Notes: generated from the sequence alone by a model not told the origin. A stretch of 64,000 nucleotides of DNA from 2-12-FULL-35-23 sp965196985 (GCA_965196985.1 CBDALO010000048.1:1-64000); one strand, 5' to 3'. Shown: positions 44,252-54,189, numbered from the stretch's first letter. A program made the numbers and translations.

Positions 44252-45511
44252 ATGACGATTTCAGGTTATGCCGCGCTGTTTTTAGGATTGGCGGCACTTA
44301 TTACTTATATTAACCATCGTTTTGTGCGGATGCAGGCAACGATTGCTATTATGGCATCTGCGTTGTTACTGTCGTTATTCTTATTATTAATAAGCAAACT
44401 AGGACTGTTTGTTGATCATCAGCAAATAGCAGCTTTTGTTAACCAGGCGCACTTTCATGAGCTAGTTATCAACGTCATGCTAGGCTTGTTGTTATTTGCC
44501 GGAGCACTGACGATTGACTTGACTCATCTTAAGGAACAAAAAGTTGAGGTGATGATCTTAACAGTGATTAGTACTATTGCTTCAGCTTTTTTAGTGGCAT
44601 TTTTAATCTATGGCATTTTAGATTTATTGGGTCTGCACTTAAAGTTTGTATATTGTATGCTGTTTGGTAGTTTAATTTCACCGACAGATCCTATTGCAGT
44701 ATTAGCTATTTTTAAACAGCTTGGTACGCCTAAGCGTTTAGAGACAATGGTTTCTGCCGAGTCATTATTTAATGATGGTGTTGGCGTTGTGCTGTTTGTT
44801 ACTACTTATAAACTAGCCTTTATGGGGGTGCCGGCGACTTTTCCTCACGTAGTAGGACTGTTTATGCGTGAGGCAGCAGGAGGAGTGCTCTATGGTTTAC
44901 TCTTTGGTTGGTTGTTACATTGGTTGTTGCGACCAATTAACGACAGTAAGGTAGCAATACTTTTCACCTTTGGTGGTGTCTTTGCTGGCTATACTCTCGC
45001 TCAGTCAATGGGGCTTTCCGGTCCGTTAGCCATGGTAACGGCTGGTATCTTTTTAGCTAACTATAAACGTAAAGAACTAATGAGTAATGTTGCTCGGGAA
45101 AAGCTTAATAGTGCTTGGGAAATCGTTGAAGAGTTACTAAATACCGTTTTATTTTTGGTACTTGGTTTTGAATTACTGGTGGTTCGTTTGCACTGGAGTG
45201 AAGTGTGGGGCTTGTTTCTTATCGTTCCAGCGGTGTTATTAGTACGCTACGTTACTGTGGCCTTGCCTATTTCTATTCTTAAACCATGGCGTAAACACAC
45301 ACCGTATACTATTAGCATCTTAACTTGGGGTGGGCTGCGTGGTGGTTTGGCTGTTGCATTAGCGCTTGCTATTCCTGATACGGCGATTAAAGATGTGATC
45401 CTTGCGTTTACTTATGCCGTGGTGACCTTTTCTATTTTGGTACAAGGCACTACGATTACTCACTTTGCTCGTTTGGCAACGCGTTATTCAGAGCGCAAGG
45501 CGGGTTTGTAG
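44252..45511 (+). CDS. Na+/H+ antiporter, CPA1 (NhaP-like) family
   Basis: A 419-residue membrane antiporter with about 12 helices. The ion-binding region GSLISPTDPIAVLAIFKQLG (about 138-157) and SAESLFNDGVGVVLF (about 168, with the essential Asp) are diagnostic for CPA1. LTWGGLRGGLAVALALAIP near 355 is the other conserved block. It moves Na+ (or K+) out against H+ for pH and salt homeostasis. It starts 1 nt after the ABC ATPase stop, so all three transporter genes are probably one operon. Confidence 0.9.
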   Translation: MTISGYAALFLGLAALITYINHRFVRMQATIAIMASALLLSLFLLLISKLGLFVDHQQIAAFVNQAHFHELVINVMLGLLLFAGALTIDLTHLKEQKVEVMILTVISTIASAFLVAFLIYGILDLLGLHLKFVYCMLFGSLISPTDPIAVLAIFKQLGTPKRLETMVSAESLFNDGVGVVLFVTTYKLAFMGVPATFPHVVGLFMREAAGGVLYGLLFGWLLHWLLRPINDSKVAILFTFGGVFAGYTLAQSMGLSGPLAMVTAGIFLANYKRKELMSNVAREKLNSAWEIVEELLNTVLFLVLGFELLVVRLHWSEVWGLFLIVPAVLLVRYVTVALPISILKPWRKHTPYTISILTWGGLRGGLAVALALAIPDTAIKDVILAFTYAVVTFSILVQGTTITHFARLATRYSERKAGL

Positions 45512-45613
45512 TTCCCTATTATTCCCTACCTTGATAAGTAACGCCTTAATGAAGGCAACCTTTCCTAAGCCTAATATAATGGTGAAGTTAGAGTTTGATA
45601 TTAGGGTGAGAAT

Positions 45614-46360
45614 ATGAAGGAAAAGTTTCTAAAAAGGCAAAGACCAGCTAGTTTGAGTTTTTCTAACTTGGGAAAAAGTGTGGGTATGGAGGATCCCTTA
45701 CTTTACGAAGCACTTAGTGCAAATGAGTTAAGCGCTATTCCGGATAGCCATATTTACCTTGGTCGAGTTAGTCATTTGAAAAATGCATTTGAACAGGGGA
45801 TTCGCTGGGTGTTAAATGTTGGCGGAATAGCCTACGCTAGTGAACTATCAAAATATAATAAAGTGGTTAAAGAAAAAGAGGTGGAACGTAAAGTAGTTGA
45901 TGGTGTTCAGTTTTTATATTTACCTGTTGAGGACAGTGTAGATGAAAAAATATGCGAGTACTTTGAAACCGCTAATAGCTTTATTGATGAAGCAAGAAAA
46001 GCTAATGATAATGTTTTTATCCATTGTCGTGAGGGAAAAAATCGTTCGCCAATAATTGTTGCTGCGTGGCTAGTGCACTCTCAAGGTTTATCAATAGATG
46101 AGGCGTTAGCCAAGGTTAAAGAAGGAAGGCCTTGTGCTGAGTCTAATTTAGCTTTTCATGCACAGCTTGATGACTATGCAAAAGGCTTAACAGGTGAGCC
46201 ATCAGCTAAAAAAATGGTTATGCAAGAAAGCATCCCCCGCTCTACACTTTTTCGCCAACTTAGTGAGCCTGTTACGAGGTCTGAGCTTGAAAAAGCTAAA
46301 GGTAGCGTAACTTTTTTTACTGGCCCACCAAAAGGTGGTGATAGCAGCGTTGCTAATAAA
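45614..46360 (+). CDS. Dual-specificity (tyrosine) phosphatase, C-terminus altered by an IS4 insertion
   Basis: The DSP catalytic fold spans residues about 40-200: SHIYLGRVSHLKNAFEQGI, general-acid region LPVEDSVDEKICEYF, and the signature HCREGKNRSPIIVAAWL (nucleophile Cys about 139, Arg about 145). This eukaryote-like protein phosphatase architecture suggests a role in host interaction or internal signalling; neither is shown. Codons up to 46360 are native. An IS4 element follows, adding LRTTQNCYLPT and a stop at 46396. The native tail is ETERQENGARAYKPTF (47837-47887). The catalytic domain is untouched, so the protein may remain active. Confidence 0.78.
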
Positions 46361-47829
46361 CTGAGAACTACCCAAAATTGTTATCTCCCTACCTGAACTG
46401 AATTCGATAATTCTTTTTGTTCTTCTTGAGAAACACTATTTTCTTTAAAAAATTGCTCTACTAAGTGATACGTTAGAAGTTTTCTAATACCCTTCGCAAT
46501 AAAGTGTCGTGTCACCTTGCCCTTACCATCTCCTAATTTAGCTAGCATAATTGCGTAATCGTCATAAGCTTTTTCCTTACCTATCTCATACAAATATGAG
46601 GCCACATAAAAACATACAGCCAGTAGATTTTGTATCCCTTTAAAATTTTTTATCTGCATATTTTCCCAGCCTAGTCCTTCCTTGAGAAATTTAAAAACAT
46701 ATTCAATTTTCGCACGAGATAGATAGGCTATGTATACCTCATACGCCTCATCAAAAGTCGTTACTTTTTTATTAGTTAATAGCAGCATGTCATTCTTAAA
46801 AATTCTCCTACCATCTCTGCCTGTAATTTGGATTTTAATTGCATTGATGTTCTCAAACTCTCCAAAATAAATAGTTATTTTTCCGTCTTGTACGCAATTC
46901 TTTCCAACTGTTAACTTTTGGAATTGCTTTTCGCCTTGAGCATCAAAATCAGCGTTAATCAGCTTAAGCTTTTTACCATCATCACCTCTACCTTCTATTG
47001 TTCTTGTTATTTTTGAGCGAATAATAAAGTCTTGATCTAGGTTTGTATCAATTAGTGAGAGATAGTCATTATCATCAAACTCTCTATCTAGAATATGGGT
47101 AATGGTTGCATCTTCATTCTTTGATTTTAGGCAGATTCCTATTTTTTCTATTTCACGAATAGACAGCAGCTTTTTATTAAAGTAATCACCAGATTCATAA
47201 AGACTCTTGGCCTCTTTATCTCCCTCAAATGGCTTTCCAGCCTCTATTTTCTTAATATGCTCAGCTTTTAAAAACTTAGGGTCTTTATTGCTGTAGCTTA
47301 CATGCGATAGTAGATGCACAGCCTTATCACCAGGTACTAATGCAACTGCGTTATGCGTGCTGTAACCATTGATAATATCCCCGTCCAGACTCCTTACTTT
47401 ACCTAGATTTTCAGTTTGCTTGCTATGTGGCTTTCTAATATCAGAAGGATCATGAAGAACATCAATTTTACTGGCGTGTGAAAGTTTTTCACAGCTCTGT
47501 TCTAGCAATACATCATTTGTTTTTATTGGATCTAAATCGGTGCTTTTATTTTCACCGGTAAGTGTACGAATCATCTTTTTATACTCATTGTTATCTTTTG
47601 ATGAACTGAACAACTTACAACTACCTTCAGTTAATAGCTTTCCTACAATCGTCGATAGATTTTTTTAAAACAACTTTCCCAGTTAATTTTGAAAAAAGAG
47701 GGGCAGCGTAATCGGCGAAGTTTAACATTTATACTCATCTCGTTAGTCTTGTTAAAAAGACAAAGCATAGTCATTTTTACACAATATTTCAGCATTATTT
47801 TGCTGATTTAAATTTTGGGTAGTTTTCAG
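46361..47829 (-). mobile_element. IS4-family element
   Basis: A 1469-bp element with terminal repeats CTGAGAACTACCCAAAATT (46361-46379) and its inverted counterpart ending at 47829 (one mismatch). TAATAAA is duplicated at 46354-46360 and 47830-47836. It carries one transposase gene on the minus strand. It is inserted near the 3' end of the phosphatase gene; removal gives a continuous 265-residue frame. Confidence 0.88.
46381..47728 (-). pseudogene. IS4-family transposase, frameshifted at A7
   Basis: The main frame (410 residues from 47613) has the IS4 YREK signature YLSRAKIEYVFKFLKEGLG (Tyr, Arg, Glu, Lys in the right spacing) near 305, and DREFDDNDYL with a catalytic Asp. The true start appears to be ATG 47728 (MLNFADYAAPLFSKLTGKVV). 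A run of seven A (47660-47666 on the plus strand as T7) puts that start out of frame; six A would join VVLKNLSTIVGKLLTEGS to the main frame. The transposase is probably inactive unless slippage occurs. Confidence 0.8.
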
Positions 47830-47836
47830 TAATAAA

Positions 47837-47887
47837 GAAACAGAAAGGCAGGAGAACGGAGCGAGAGCTTATAAGCCTACGTTCTAG
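47837..47887 (+). pseudogene. Detached 3' end of the phosphatase gene
   Basis: Sixteen codons (ETERQENGARAYKPTF) and TAG that are in frame with the phosphatase once the IS4 element and one TAATAAA copy are removed. No other coding sense is seen. The 100 bp from here to the coq7 start contain no feature I can support. Confidence 0.55.
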
Positions 47888-47989
47888 CCACTACAAAGGG
47901 ATAAATTGCGTAATAGGCGAATTGCTCCAAAAATGGCATAATGCCCACTTGCTTCAGCAGCGAGCCATCTTGCATGCTGGCTAAAACTT

Positions 47990-48643
47990 GTGGACAATGA
48001 TTTCATGAATAAAATGAACCTATTAGACCAGGCTTGTCTAGGATTTGATCAAATATTAAAGTCTCTAACTCAGTTAAATCAAACTACTGGCCGACCTGAC
48101 CCTGGTGAAAACCTTCGTAACGAGCCATTATCAGCTAAACAGAGCCGTGTAGCTGCCGGTCTAATGCGCATTAATCATACAGGAGAAGTTTGCGCGCAAG
48201 CTCTTTACCTTGGTCAAGGTTTAACTGCTAAGTTGGCTCAAGTTAGACAAAAAATGCGCCAAGCTGCAGCGGAAGAGGTTGATCACTTAGCTTGGTGTAA
48301 GCATCGTTTAGATGGTTTGGGTAGTCACACTAGCTACCTTAACCCGTTGTGGTTTATGGGGTCTTTTGCTATTGGTGCAACGGCTGGTTTGATTGGTGAT
48401 AAGTGGAGTTTAGGTTTTGTTGCTGAAACGGAGCGGCAGGTTGTTAAGCACTTAGAGGAGCATCAGCTGAAATTGCCTAAGCAGGATTTAAAAAGTCATG
48501 CGGTTATCGAACAGATGCGTATTGATGAAGAAAAGCATCGGCAAATGGCGATTGATGCCGGTGCGGCGACATTTCCTAAGTGGGTACGGTTAACCATGAA
48601 GGTTATGTCTAAAGTAATGACAACAACAACATATTGGGTGTAA
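47990..48643 (+). CDS. coq7: 2-polyprenyl-3-methyl-6-methoxy-1,4-benzoquinone hydroxylase (Coq7 type)
   Basis: A 217-residue di-iron carboxylate monooxygenase carrying out the C6 hydroxylation of ubiquinone synthesis in place of the flavoprotein UbiF. Iron ligands are in RINHTGEVCAQALYLGQ (first Glu), EEVDHLAWCKHRL (Glu and His), AETERQVVKHLEEH (Glu) and RIDEEKHRQMAIDAG (Glu and His). The longest frame uses GTG 47990; ATG 48005 or 48014 (MNLLDQACLG) may be the true start. Together with ubiE-ubiJ-ubiB it points to aerobic ubiquinone synthesis. Confidence 0.94.
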   Translation: MDNDFMNKMNLLDQACLGFDQILKSLTQLNQTTGRPDPGENLRNEPLSAKQSRVAAGLMRINHTGEVCAQALYLGQGLTAKLAQVRQKMRQAAAEEVDHLAWCKHRLDGLGSHTSYLNPLWFMGSFAIGATAGLIGDKWSLGFVAETERQVVKHLEEHQLKLPKQDLKSHAVIEQMRIDEEKHRQMAIDAGAATFPKWVRLTMKVMSKVMTTTTYWV

Positions 48644-48645
48644 GT

Positions 48646-48960
48646 ATGATCAAGAAAGTCGTTTGTTTAATTGTAATGAGTCTCTTAGTCGTTTTATTTG
48701 CAACGTATATCAATGATGTCTTTCAGGTCTTTACTCATGCCTATTCAACGGTAACTAGTTGGTTTTCAGATATCTTTTCTAACAGCCAAATAGGGACGGT
48801 ATTAACACAGTTGATAGGTTTATTTTTAATTCCTTTATTGTTAACGGGCTTGGTTGCAGCCTGCTATTGGTTTGTTAAGAAAAAAAACCTACCTGCTTTT
48901 AACGAAGTGTTATGGGTGTTGTGGGTTATGTTGGCAACTTTGTTTGTAGTAGGTCACTAA
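48646..48960 (+). CDS. Small membrane protein of unknown function
   Basis: A 104-residue protein from ATG 48646, 2 nt after the coq7 stop. It has three hydrophobic segments: VVCLIVMSLLVVLFATYI, VLTQLIGLFLIPLLLTGLVA and VLWVLWVMLATLFVVGH. I recognise no family. It sits 3 nt before a TolC-family gene, so it may belong to the efflux operon; the longer frame from 48634 overlaps coq7 and is less likely. Confidence 0.65.
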   Translation: MIKKVVCLIVMSLLVVLFATYINDVFQVFTHAYSTVTSWFSDIFSNSQIGTVLTQLIGLFLIPLLLTGLVAACYWFVKKKNLPAFNEVLWVLWVMLATLFVVGH

Positions 48961-48963
48961 TCT

Positions 48964-50442
48964 ATGCGCAGGTATTTCTTGAAGGGCTTAGCTTTTGCCT
49001 TGTTAGCAGTAATGATGGTTCCGATGCCAGCGATGGCTGTGGTGGCAACTACAAAACCACTAGTGCTAACGCTAAAAGATGCCGTGTTGTTATCAATTCG
49101 TAGCAACAATAACCTAGAGCAAGCAGAAATTCAACGTATTGCTGATAAGTTTAGTTTAACTGATGCCGAGTGGCAATTTCAGCCACATTACAGCTTTATA
49201 GCAAGTGGTAAATACACTAATACAGTTGCAAATAATCAGCACTCTTATAGTTCTTCAGTTTCTGCTACGCCAGGAGTTAGTTTAGAAAACCACTACGGTA
49301 CAGTATTCACAGTTACCTCAGATAATGCACTAGATACTAATGGCGTTTACAATCCAGGCTTAGAGTTGTCTATTGAGCAACCATTAATCCGGGGTTTTGG
49401 TAAAGCGGTTGTTGAAGCAACGCTAAACAATGCAAAGGATAATGAAATAGTTAGCCGTTTGCAGTTTAAAGGTACAGCAATACAAGCAGTGACAACGACG
49501 ATAACGGATTATTTTAGTTTGGTAGAGGATTATCAAACGTTAGCTGTTTCAAAAGCAACTTTAGAAAATTACCAACGAACAGTTGAAAATGATAATGCCA
49601 TGATTGCTGCAGGTCGTATGGCAAAAAGTGACATTGTTCAGGCAAAGGCGCAAGTGGCTTCACAGCGTTCTGTTATTGAAGGCAACTTAAATTCGATTAA
49701 CACAGCCACGAATACTTTACTTAATGATTTAGGCTTGCCACCTAATACTCCTATTTCATTGCCTAAGAAGTTTGATTTTAGCAAAATCAAAACCCAAATT
49801 TTGGGCAGCACTAAATTACCTAGCTTAGCATCAAGTAACAATACCGCATTAACTAACAATATTTCTTACCAAACAGCTATCATTACTATCCGTACTTTGG
49901 AGCGTTCTTTGCTGCAAACTAAAGATGATAATCGTTGGAAACTAAATCTAACCGCCTCAGAAACTTTAGGTAATGGTACTGGTGCTTCGCCTAATAGTGG
50001 CCTGGCAAGTTTATCAAACGGAGCTAATCACGCTGAGAGTGTAGGCCTAAACTTAGAAATACCAATCGATAATGTTAATAACCAGCAGGCGATCATTGAT
50101 CAAAAAGTTTCGCTAGAAAAGGCCAGGCTGGCATTAAAAGAGTCAAAGCGAAGTTTGCTTGATTCGGTCCAATCTGACTACAATACAGTCGTTAGTAGTT
50201 ACAAGAGTTTAATGTTAAGTCTTAATGCACTGCAGTTACAAAAGGAGACGGTCTATATTGCTGAACAAAAACAATTAGCTGGTCGTGTTTCTACTTTTGA
50301 AGTGCTAAGCAACCAAAAAGATTTAGAGACAGCTCAGCAAACTGTTGTAACTAATGAAATTGCGTATTTAAATTCAATTATTGCTTTGGAACAGGCGTTA
50401 GGGATAACGTTAGAACCTTGGCATATTAAGTTAAAATATTAA
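48964..50442 (+). CDS. TolC-family outer-membrane efflux protein
   Basis: A 492-residue protein with a signal peptide (MRRYFLKGLAFALLAVMMVPMPAMA, cut after AMA). Two repeated outer-membrane-efflux domains follow. LTLKDAVLLSIRSNNNLEQAEI begins the first, EQPLIRGFGKAVVEATLNNA is typical, and the second has NQQAIIDQKVSLEKARLAL and a final LNSIIALEQALGI helix. It forms the outer-membrane channel for the MacA/MacB-type pump encoded immediately downstream. It is cotranscribed with 2 nt to the next gene. Confidence 0.9.
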   Translation: MRRYFLKGLAFALLAVMMVPMPAMAVVATTKPLVLTLKDAVLLSIRSNNNLEQAEIQRIADKFSLTDAEWQFQPHYSFIASGKYTNTVANNQHSYSSSVSATPGVSLENHYGTVFTVTSDNALDTNGVYNPGLELSIEQPLIRGFGKAVVEATLNNAKDNEIVSRLQFKGTAIQAVTTTITDYFSLVEDYQTLAVSKATLENYQRTVENDNAMIAAGRMAKSDIVQAKAQVASQRSVIEGNLNSINTATNTLLNDLGLPPNTPISLPKKFDFSKIKTQILGSTKLPSLASSNNTALTNNISYQTAIITIRTLERSLLQTKDDNRWKLNLTASETLGNGTGASPNSGLASLSNGANHAESVGLNLEIPIDNVNNQQAIIDQKVSLEKARLALKESKRSLLDSVQSDYNTVVSSYKSLMLSLNALQLQKETVYIAEQKQLAGRVSTFEVLSNQKDLETAQQTVVTNEIAYLNSIIALEQALGITLEPWHIKLKY

Positions 50443-50444
50443 AG

Positions 50445-51650
50445 GTGAGGGTTGTGAAAATTAGTTTGCGTTTGCTAGTTACTATAATACCAGCGCTTCT
50501 GATAGTGAGCCTTAGTGCTTGTCACTCTAGTCAAGGAGATTCTCCGTCATCTGACAATGACCAAGCGCAACAAGTTATTACAGTAAAAAAACAGCCTGTT
50601 TATCGAAGTCTATATTTTTCAGGGAACTTGGCTCCGAGCACACAAGTAAGCGTTACCTCACCGAATGACGGAGTGATAATTAAAAAATATTTTCAGTATG
50701 GATCTTTAGTAAAAAAAGGACAACCGTTAGTAGTTATTGAGTCCACTAAACAAGCGCAAGATTTCCAGGATGCGCTATCTTCTTATTTAAAGGCAAAAGA
50801 GCAGCTTAATACTGACCAGGGAACCTTGCAAAGCACACAAATGCTATTTAAAAAAGGCTTGGTGTCTAAAGATGAATTTAAGCAAGCACAGAGTGCGTAT
50901 TATTTAAGTAGACTTTCCTTGCTGCAAGCAGAGGGACAGTTAAAGAAAGCATTAAGGTACTATAATTTCTATGATGATATTTTTTCTTTATCTATTTCTG
51001 ATATCAAGAGTATTAGTAAGACCATAGCAAAATCGCTTAAAGCAGAAGAACTGCATATTAACTCACCTAGTGTCGGTATTATTTTGTTGCCCAGTAACTC
51101 ACCAAGTAATGATTCATCGAGTGACCCCAATAATGGAAAAATTTCTGTTGGTTCACAAGTGAAGCAAGGACAGGCATTAGTAACCATCGGTCTCTTAAGG
51201 GGGTTGGCAATTAATGCTAAAGCTAATGAAGTTGATGTAAATCAGCTTAAGACAGGTTTAAAGGCGACGATTACCAGCGTGGCGTTTCCTGATTTAACTT
51301 TAACTGGGAAGATAACAGCTATTGCTTCACAAGCAACTCAATCCAATAGTTTGCCGGAGTTTGCAGTTACAATTATGACGCCACCTTTAACTCCAGCACA
51401 GGCGAAAGTTATTAAAATTGGTATGAGTGCTAAAGCTGCTGTTCGTATTAAACTGCCAGCTCATATTACTGTGCCAATTGCTGCTGTCTATCAAAATAAA
51501 CAAACAGGGCAAAGTATGGTAACTCAGGTAATTAATGGAAAGGATAAGCCTGTTGCGGTAGAAACAGGACAAACTTCTTTAGGAACCGTGGTTATTTTGT
51601 CAGGCCTGAAGTCTGGAGATAAAATTGTTGCCAGTCATCAACCTCAATAA
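50445..51650 (+). CDS. Periplasmic adaptor lipoprotein (MacA/HlyD-type)
   Basis: A 401-residue membrane-fusion protein. The signal with lipobox VSLSAC indicates a lipid anchor, as in many adaptors. A biotinyl-lipoyl-like half (VSVTSPNDGVIIKKYFQYGSLVKKGQPL), an alpha-hairpin (about 105-160), the second lipoyl half, and a beta-barrel with GMSAKAAVRIKLP and IPIAAVYQNKQTG-like (VPIAAVYQN) strands follow. GTG 50454 (VKISLRLL) is an alternative start with a better-placed AAGGTGAGG. Its end overlaps the ATPase gene, showing coupling. Confidence 0.88.
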   Translation: MRVVKISLRLLVTIIPALLIVSLSACHSSQGDSPSSDNDQAQQVITVKKQPVYRSLYFSGNLAPSTQVSVTSPNDGVIIKKYFQYGSLVKKGQPLVVIESTKQAQDFQDALSSYLKAKEQLNTDQGTLQSTQMLFKKGLVSKDEFKQAQSAYYLSRLSLLQAEGQLKKALRYYNFYDDIFSLSISDIKSISKTIAKSLKAEELHINSPSVGIILLPSNSPSNDSSSDPNNGKISVGSQVKQGQALVTIGLLRGLAINAKANEVDVNQLKTGLKATITSVAFPDLTLTGKITAIASQATQSNSLPEFAVTIMTPPLTPAQAKVIKIGMSAKAAVRIKLPAHITVPIAAVYQNKQTGQSMVTQVINGKDKPVAVETGQTSLGTVVILSGLKSGDKIVASHQPQ

Positions 51651-52317
51651 GGTTGTTAAAACCTATCAAAGCGGTGATACATTATTAACTGCCTTAAACA
51701 CTGTTGACCTTATAGTTGAGCCAGGTGAACTAACAGCTATTATGGGGGAGTCTGGTTCTGGAAAATCAACTTTATTAAATATTATTGGCTTGTTGGATCG
51801 ACCAAGCTCCGGGAACTATCAGCTAAGCGGTACAGAAGTTGAAACTATGACTGATGATGAGCTGTCAACCATTCGTAACCAAAAGATAGGTTTTGTTTTT
51901 CAATCCTTTTTTTTATTACCACGCATAACAGCTATTCAAAACGTTTGTATACCACTTCGTTATCGTGGTGTGCCTAACCATGAAGCGATAGAACGTTCGC
52001 AAGTAATGCTAGAAAAGCTGGGGGTGGGCCATTTAGCTAAACATAAACCTAATCAAATGTCGGGTGGCCAGCAACAAAGGGTTGCTATGGCAAGGGCCTT
52101 GGTTGGTGAGCCAGATTTAATTTTAGGTGATGAACCAACAGGAGCGCTTGATTCTAGAACAAGTGAAGAGGTAATGCGCTTACTTATTGATATGAACGAA
52201 AAAGAGGGTAGGACTATCGTTATTGTTACTCATGATCCACATGTGGGCGAGCGATGTCGTCGAGTAGTTCGTCTAGAGGATGGTAATATTATCGCTGATG
52301 AAAGGGCGGGTGCTTAA
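51625..52317 (+). CDS. ABC transporter ATPase (MacB/LolD-type)
   Basis: A 230-residue ATPase of the MacB family, separate from its permease. Walker A GESGSGKSTLLN (about 39), Q-loop FQSFFLLPRITAIQNV, signature MSGGQQQRVAMARAL (about 144) and Walker B LILGDEPTGALDSR are intact. The start is a TTG pair (51625 or 51628) inside the 3' end of the adaptor gene, as no ATG fits. The stop overlaps the permease ATG by one base. Confidence 0.9.
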   Translation: MLPVINLNKVVKTYQSGDTLLTALNTVDLIVEPGELTAIMGESGSGKSTLLNIIGLLDRPSSGNYQLSGTEVETMTDDELSTIRNQKIGFVFQSFFLLPRITAIQNVCIPLRYRGVPNHEAIERSQVMLEKLGVGHLAKHKPNQMSGGQQQRVAMARALVGEPDLILGDEPTGALDSRTSEEVMRLLIDMNEKEGRTIVIVTHDPHVGERCRRVVRLEDGNIIADERAGA

Positions 52318-53510
52318 TGCAGTGGAATAGGCACATTACTGAAGCAGTAGCTAATTTAATGTCAACGAAGCTTCGTACCTTCTTGGCGGTATTGGGCATA
52401 TTAGTTGGTACTGCATCTGTAGTAGCAATGGTTTCAGGCGGTCAGCTAGCAACACGCCAGGCACTGGCGCAATTTAAACAATTAGGGACTAACTTGTTGT
52501 CAATACAAATTAGCCAAGCAACCGGCGGTGAGCCTAAGACATCTTCACAGAAATTAAATTTAGCGACAGTAGAGGCAATAAAAAAACGCGTACCTGGACT
52601 TGAGTTGGTTGCACCTTACACAAGCACTTATCCTACTGTTACTTACCAAGGGCATACTCTTAGTGCTGGTGTGCTAGGTGTAACACAAGCGTTGCAGCCT
52701 ATGATGAAACTACATCTTCAAGCTGGGCGATTTATTTCATTTCTTGATAGTTATGAAAATTACTGTGTAATTGGTAAGGAAATTTATGAGTCAATTAAAC
52801 AGCATACAGTAAAAGATCCCGTTGGTCAGCAGCTTGACGTTAATGGTACTTTCTACACGATTGTTGGCGTTTTAAACTCAGCGGCACCAAATTCTTTTGT
52901 TTTTGCTGACTTAAATCAATCTATATTGATTCCAATTTTATCCTCAATGACTTTGAGTAAATATGCACGAATTACTAGTGTTGTTTTTAAAGTAAAAGAA
53001 GGGGCTGATATTAATCAATTGCAAGCAAGCATGAAGGATTACTTTAATGAAGTAGTGCCTGACAAGCAGTTATACTTTCAAAGTGCTAAGCAGATTATTG
53101 CAAGTATGCATAAACAACAGAGTATTTTAACGGTCTTTTTAGGGTTTATTGGTTCCATTTCTTTGTTAGTTGGTGGTATTGGCGTTATGAACATCATGTT
53201 GGTTTCGGTAACGGAACGAAAAAGAGAAATAGGTATTCGGTTAGCCATTGGTGCTCATCGGCGTGATATAAGGTTGATGTTTTTAATTGAGGCGGTAGTG
53301 TTGTCCTTATTTGGCGGTATTGTTGGTGTGATTTTAGGGATTTTGATTTCCTTTGTTATTGCTGAAGCTAAAGGTTGGCCCTTCACCATCTTTCTATTGC
53401 CACCCACAATAGGTTTTGGTGTATCAGTATTAACAGGAATTTTCTTTGGTTATTACCCAGCTTACAAGGCCTCTAAGCTTGATCCTATTCAAACGCTTCG
53501 GGTGGAGTAA
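52317..53510 (+). CDS. ABC transporter permease (MacB/FtsX-type)
   Basis: A 397-residue permease with the MacB architecture: helix 1 near residues 18-42 (TKLRTFLAVLGILVGTASVV), a large periplasmic domain (MacB_PCD), then an FtsX domain with three helices (GGIGVMNIMLVSVTERKREIG..., VVLSLFGGIVGVILGILISF, FGVSVLTGIFFGYYPAYKAS). It probably exports a macrolide-like compound, lipopeptide or toxin with the TolC and MacA-like partners; the substrate is unknown. Last gene of the operon. The 286 bp to 53796 contain no gene or convincing terminator. Confidence 0.9.
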   Translation: MQWNRHITEAVANLMSTKLRTFLAVLGILVGTASVVAMVSGGQLATRQALAQFKQLGTNLLSIQISQATGGEPKTSSQKLNLATVEAIKKRVPGLELVAPYTSTYPTVTYQGHTLSAGVLGVTQALQPMMKLHLQAGRFISFLDSYENYCVIGKEIYESIKQHTVKDPVGQQLDVNGTFYTIVGVLNSAAPNSFVFADLNQSILIPILSSMTLSKYARITSVVFKVKEGADINQLQASMKDYFNEVVPDKQLYFQSAKQIIASMHKQQSILTVFLGFIGSISLLVGGIGVMNIMLVSVTERKREIGIRLAIGAHRRDIRLMFLIEAVVLSLFGGIVGVILGILISFVIAEAKGWPFTIFLLPPTIGFGVSVLTGIFFGYYPAYKASKLDPIQTLRVE

Positions 53511-53796
53511 TAGAAAATTTTAAACGTCGCTGGCTATCTGTCAACATACCTTGAAAATTGATTCTTATTTTATTCAGCTGGCAGTGAGGTTTCAGCTGTA
53601 TAAGGCTTCTAGCTTTTATAGGTTATGAGGAGAGTTACTCACAACCCACACCTCTTCCCTTTATAACATCTTGTTGTAATTATTAGATTATGAGAGTTTG
53701 TATTTGTAGCTTTTTCAGACCCTACTGGCTACAAAGCAAGGTTGAGACTTTCAAGTTGGACCTTAAGTAATAGTGAGTAAAAATGAGAGGTTCAAT

Positions 53797-54162
53797 ATGA
53801 AGATTAAATTACGCAGCACAGGAATTTTATTTATTTTTCTATACTGCTTAATATATTCGCTATCACAAATTGCTACCGGCTATTACGAACAAAGTATAAG
53901 TTCATACTTAATTGCCACTTATTAAAAAAACTTTACAAAATGCGCGCCAACATATTGGGTTGGCAATAAAAATTAATTTAACAACGGCACTAGCATGGCT
54001 AACCATCCTTTATTCTCTTAAGTATATAGATCCAGCAGTTGCGCTAGCAATTAGCTTTGGCATATTACCAATTTCAACTATGCTTATTTCATTTAGACAC
54101 AAAGGGCTTGCAAGGCCAACTAAGGTAGATGTGTTTTTTTCATTAGTCCTTATGATCTTGAT
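53797..54162 (+). pseudogene. EamA/DMT-type exporter fused to ATP-grasp ligase: part 1 (N-terminal helices)
   Basis: ATG 53797 with GAGAGG 6 nt upstream begins a membrane protein (ILFIFLYCLIYSLSQIATG). The frame shifts near 53908-53912, where one extra base separates ...SISSYL from PLIKKTLQNARQH. The sequence then reads two more EamA-like helices (TTALAWLTILYSLKYIDPAVALAIS, FFSLVLMILI). A three-gene transposon begins at 54163, and the residues after LMILI in the visible ORF (to 54232) are transposon-derived. Joining 54162 to 58399 gives LMILIATCYSLIHED in frame. Confidence 0.65.
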
Positions 54163-54189
54163 TGTAACGTCCCACAATAATTTAGAGAA

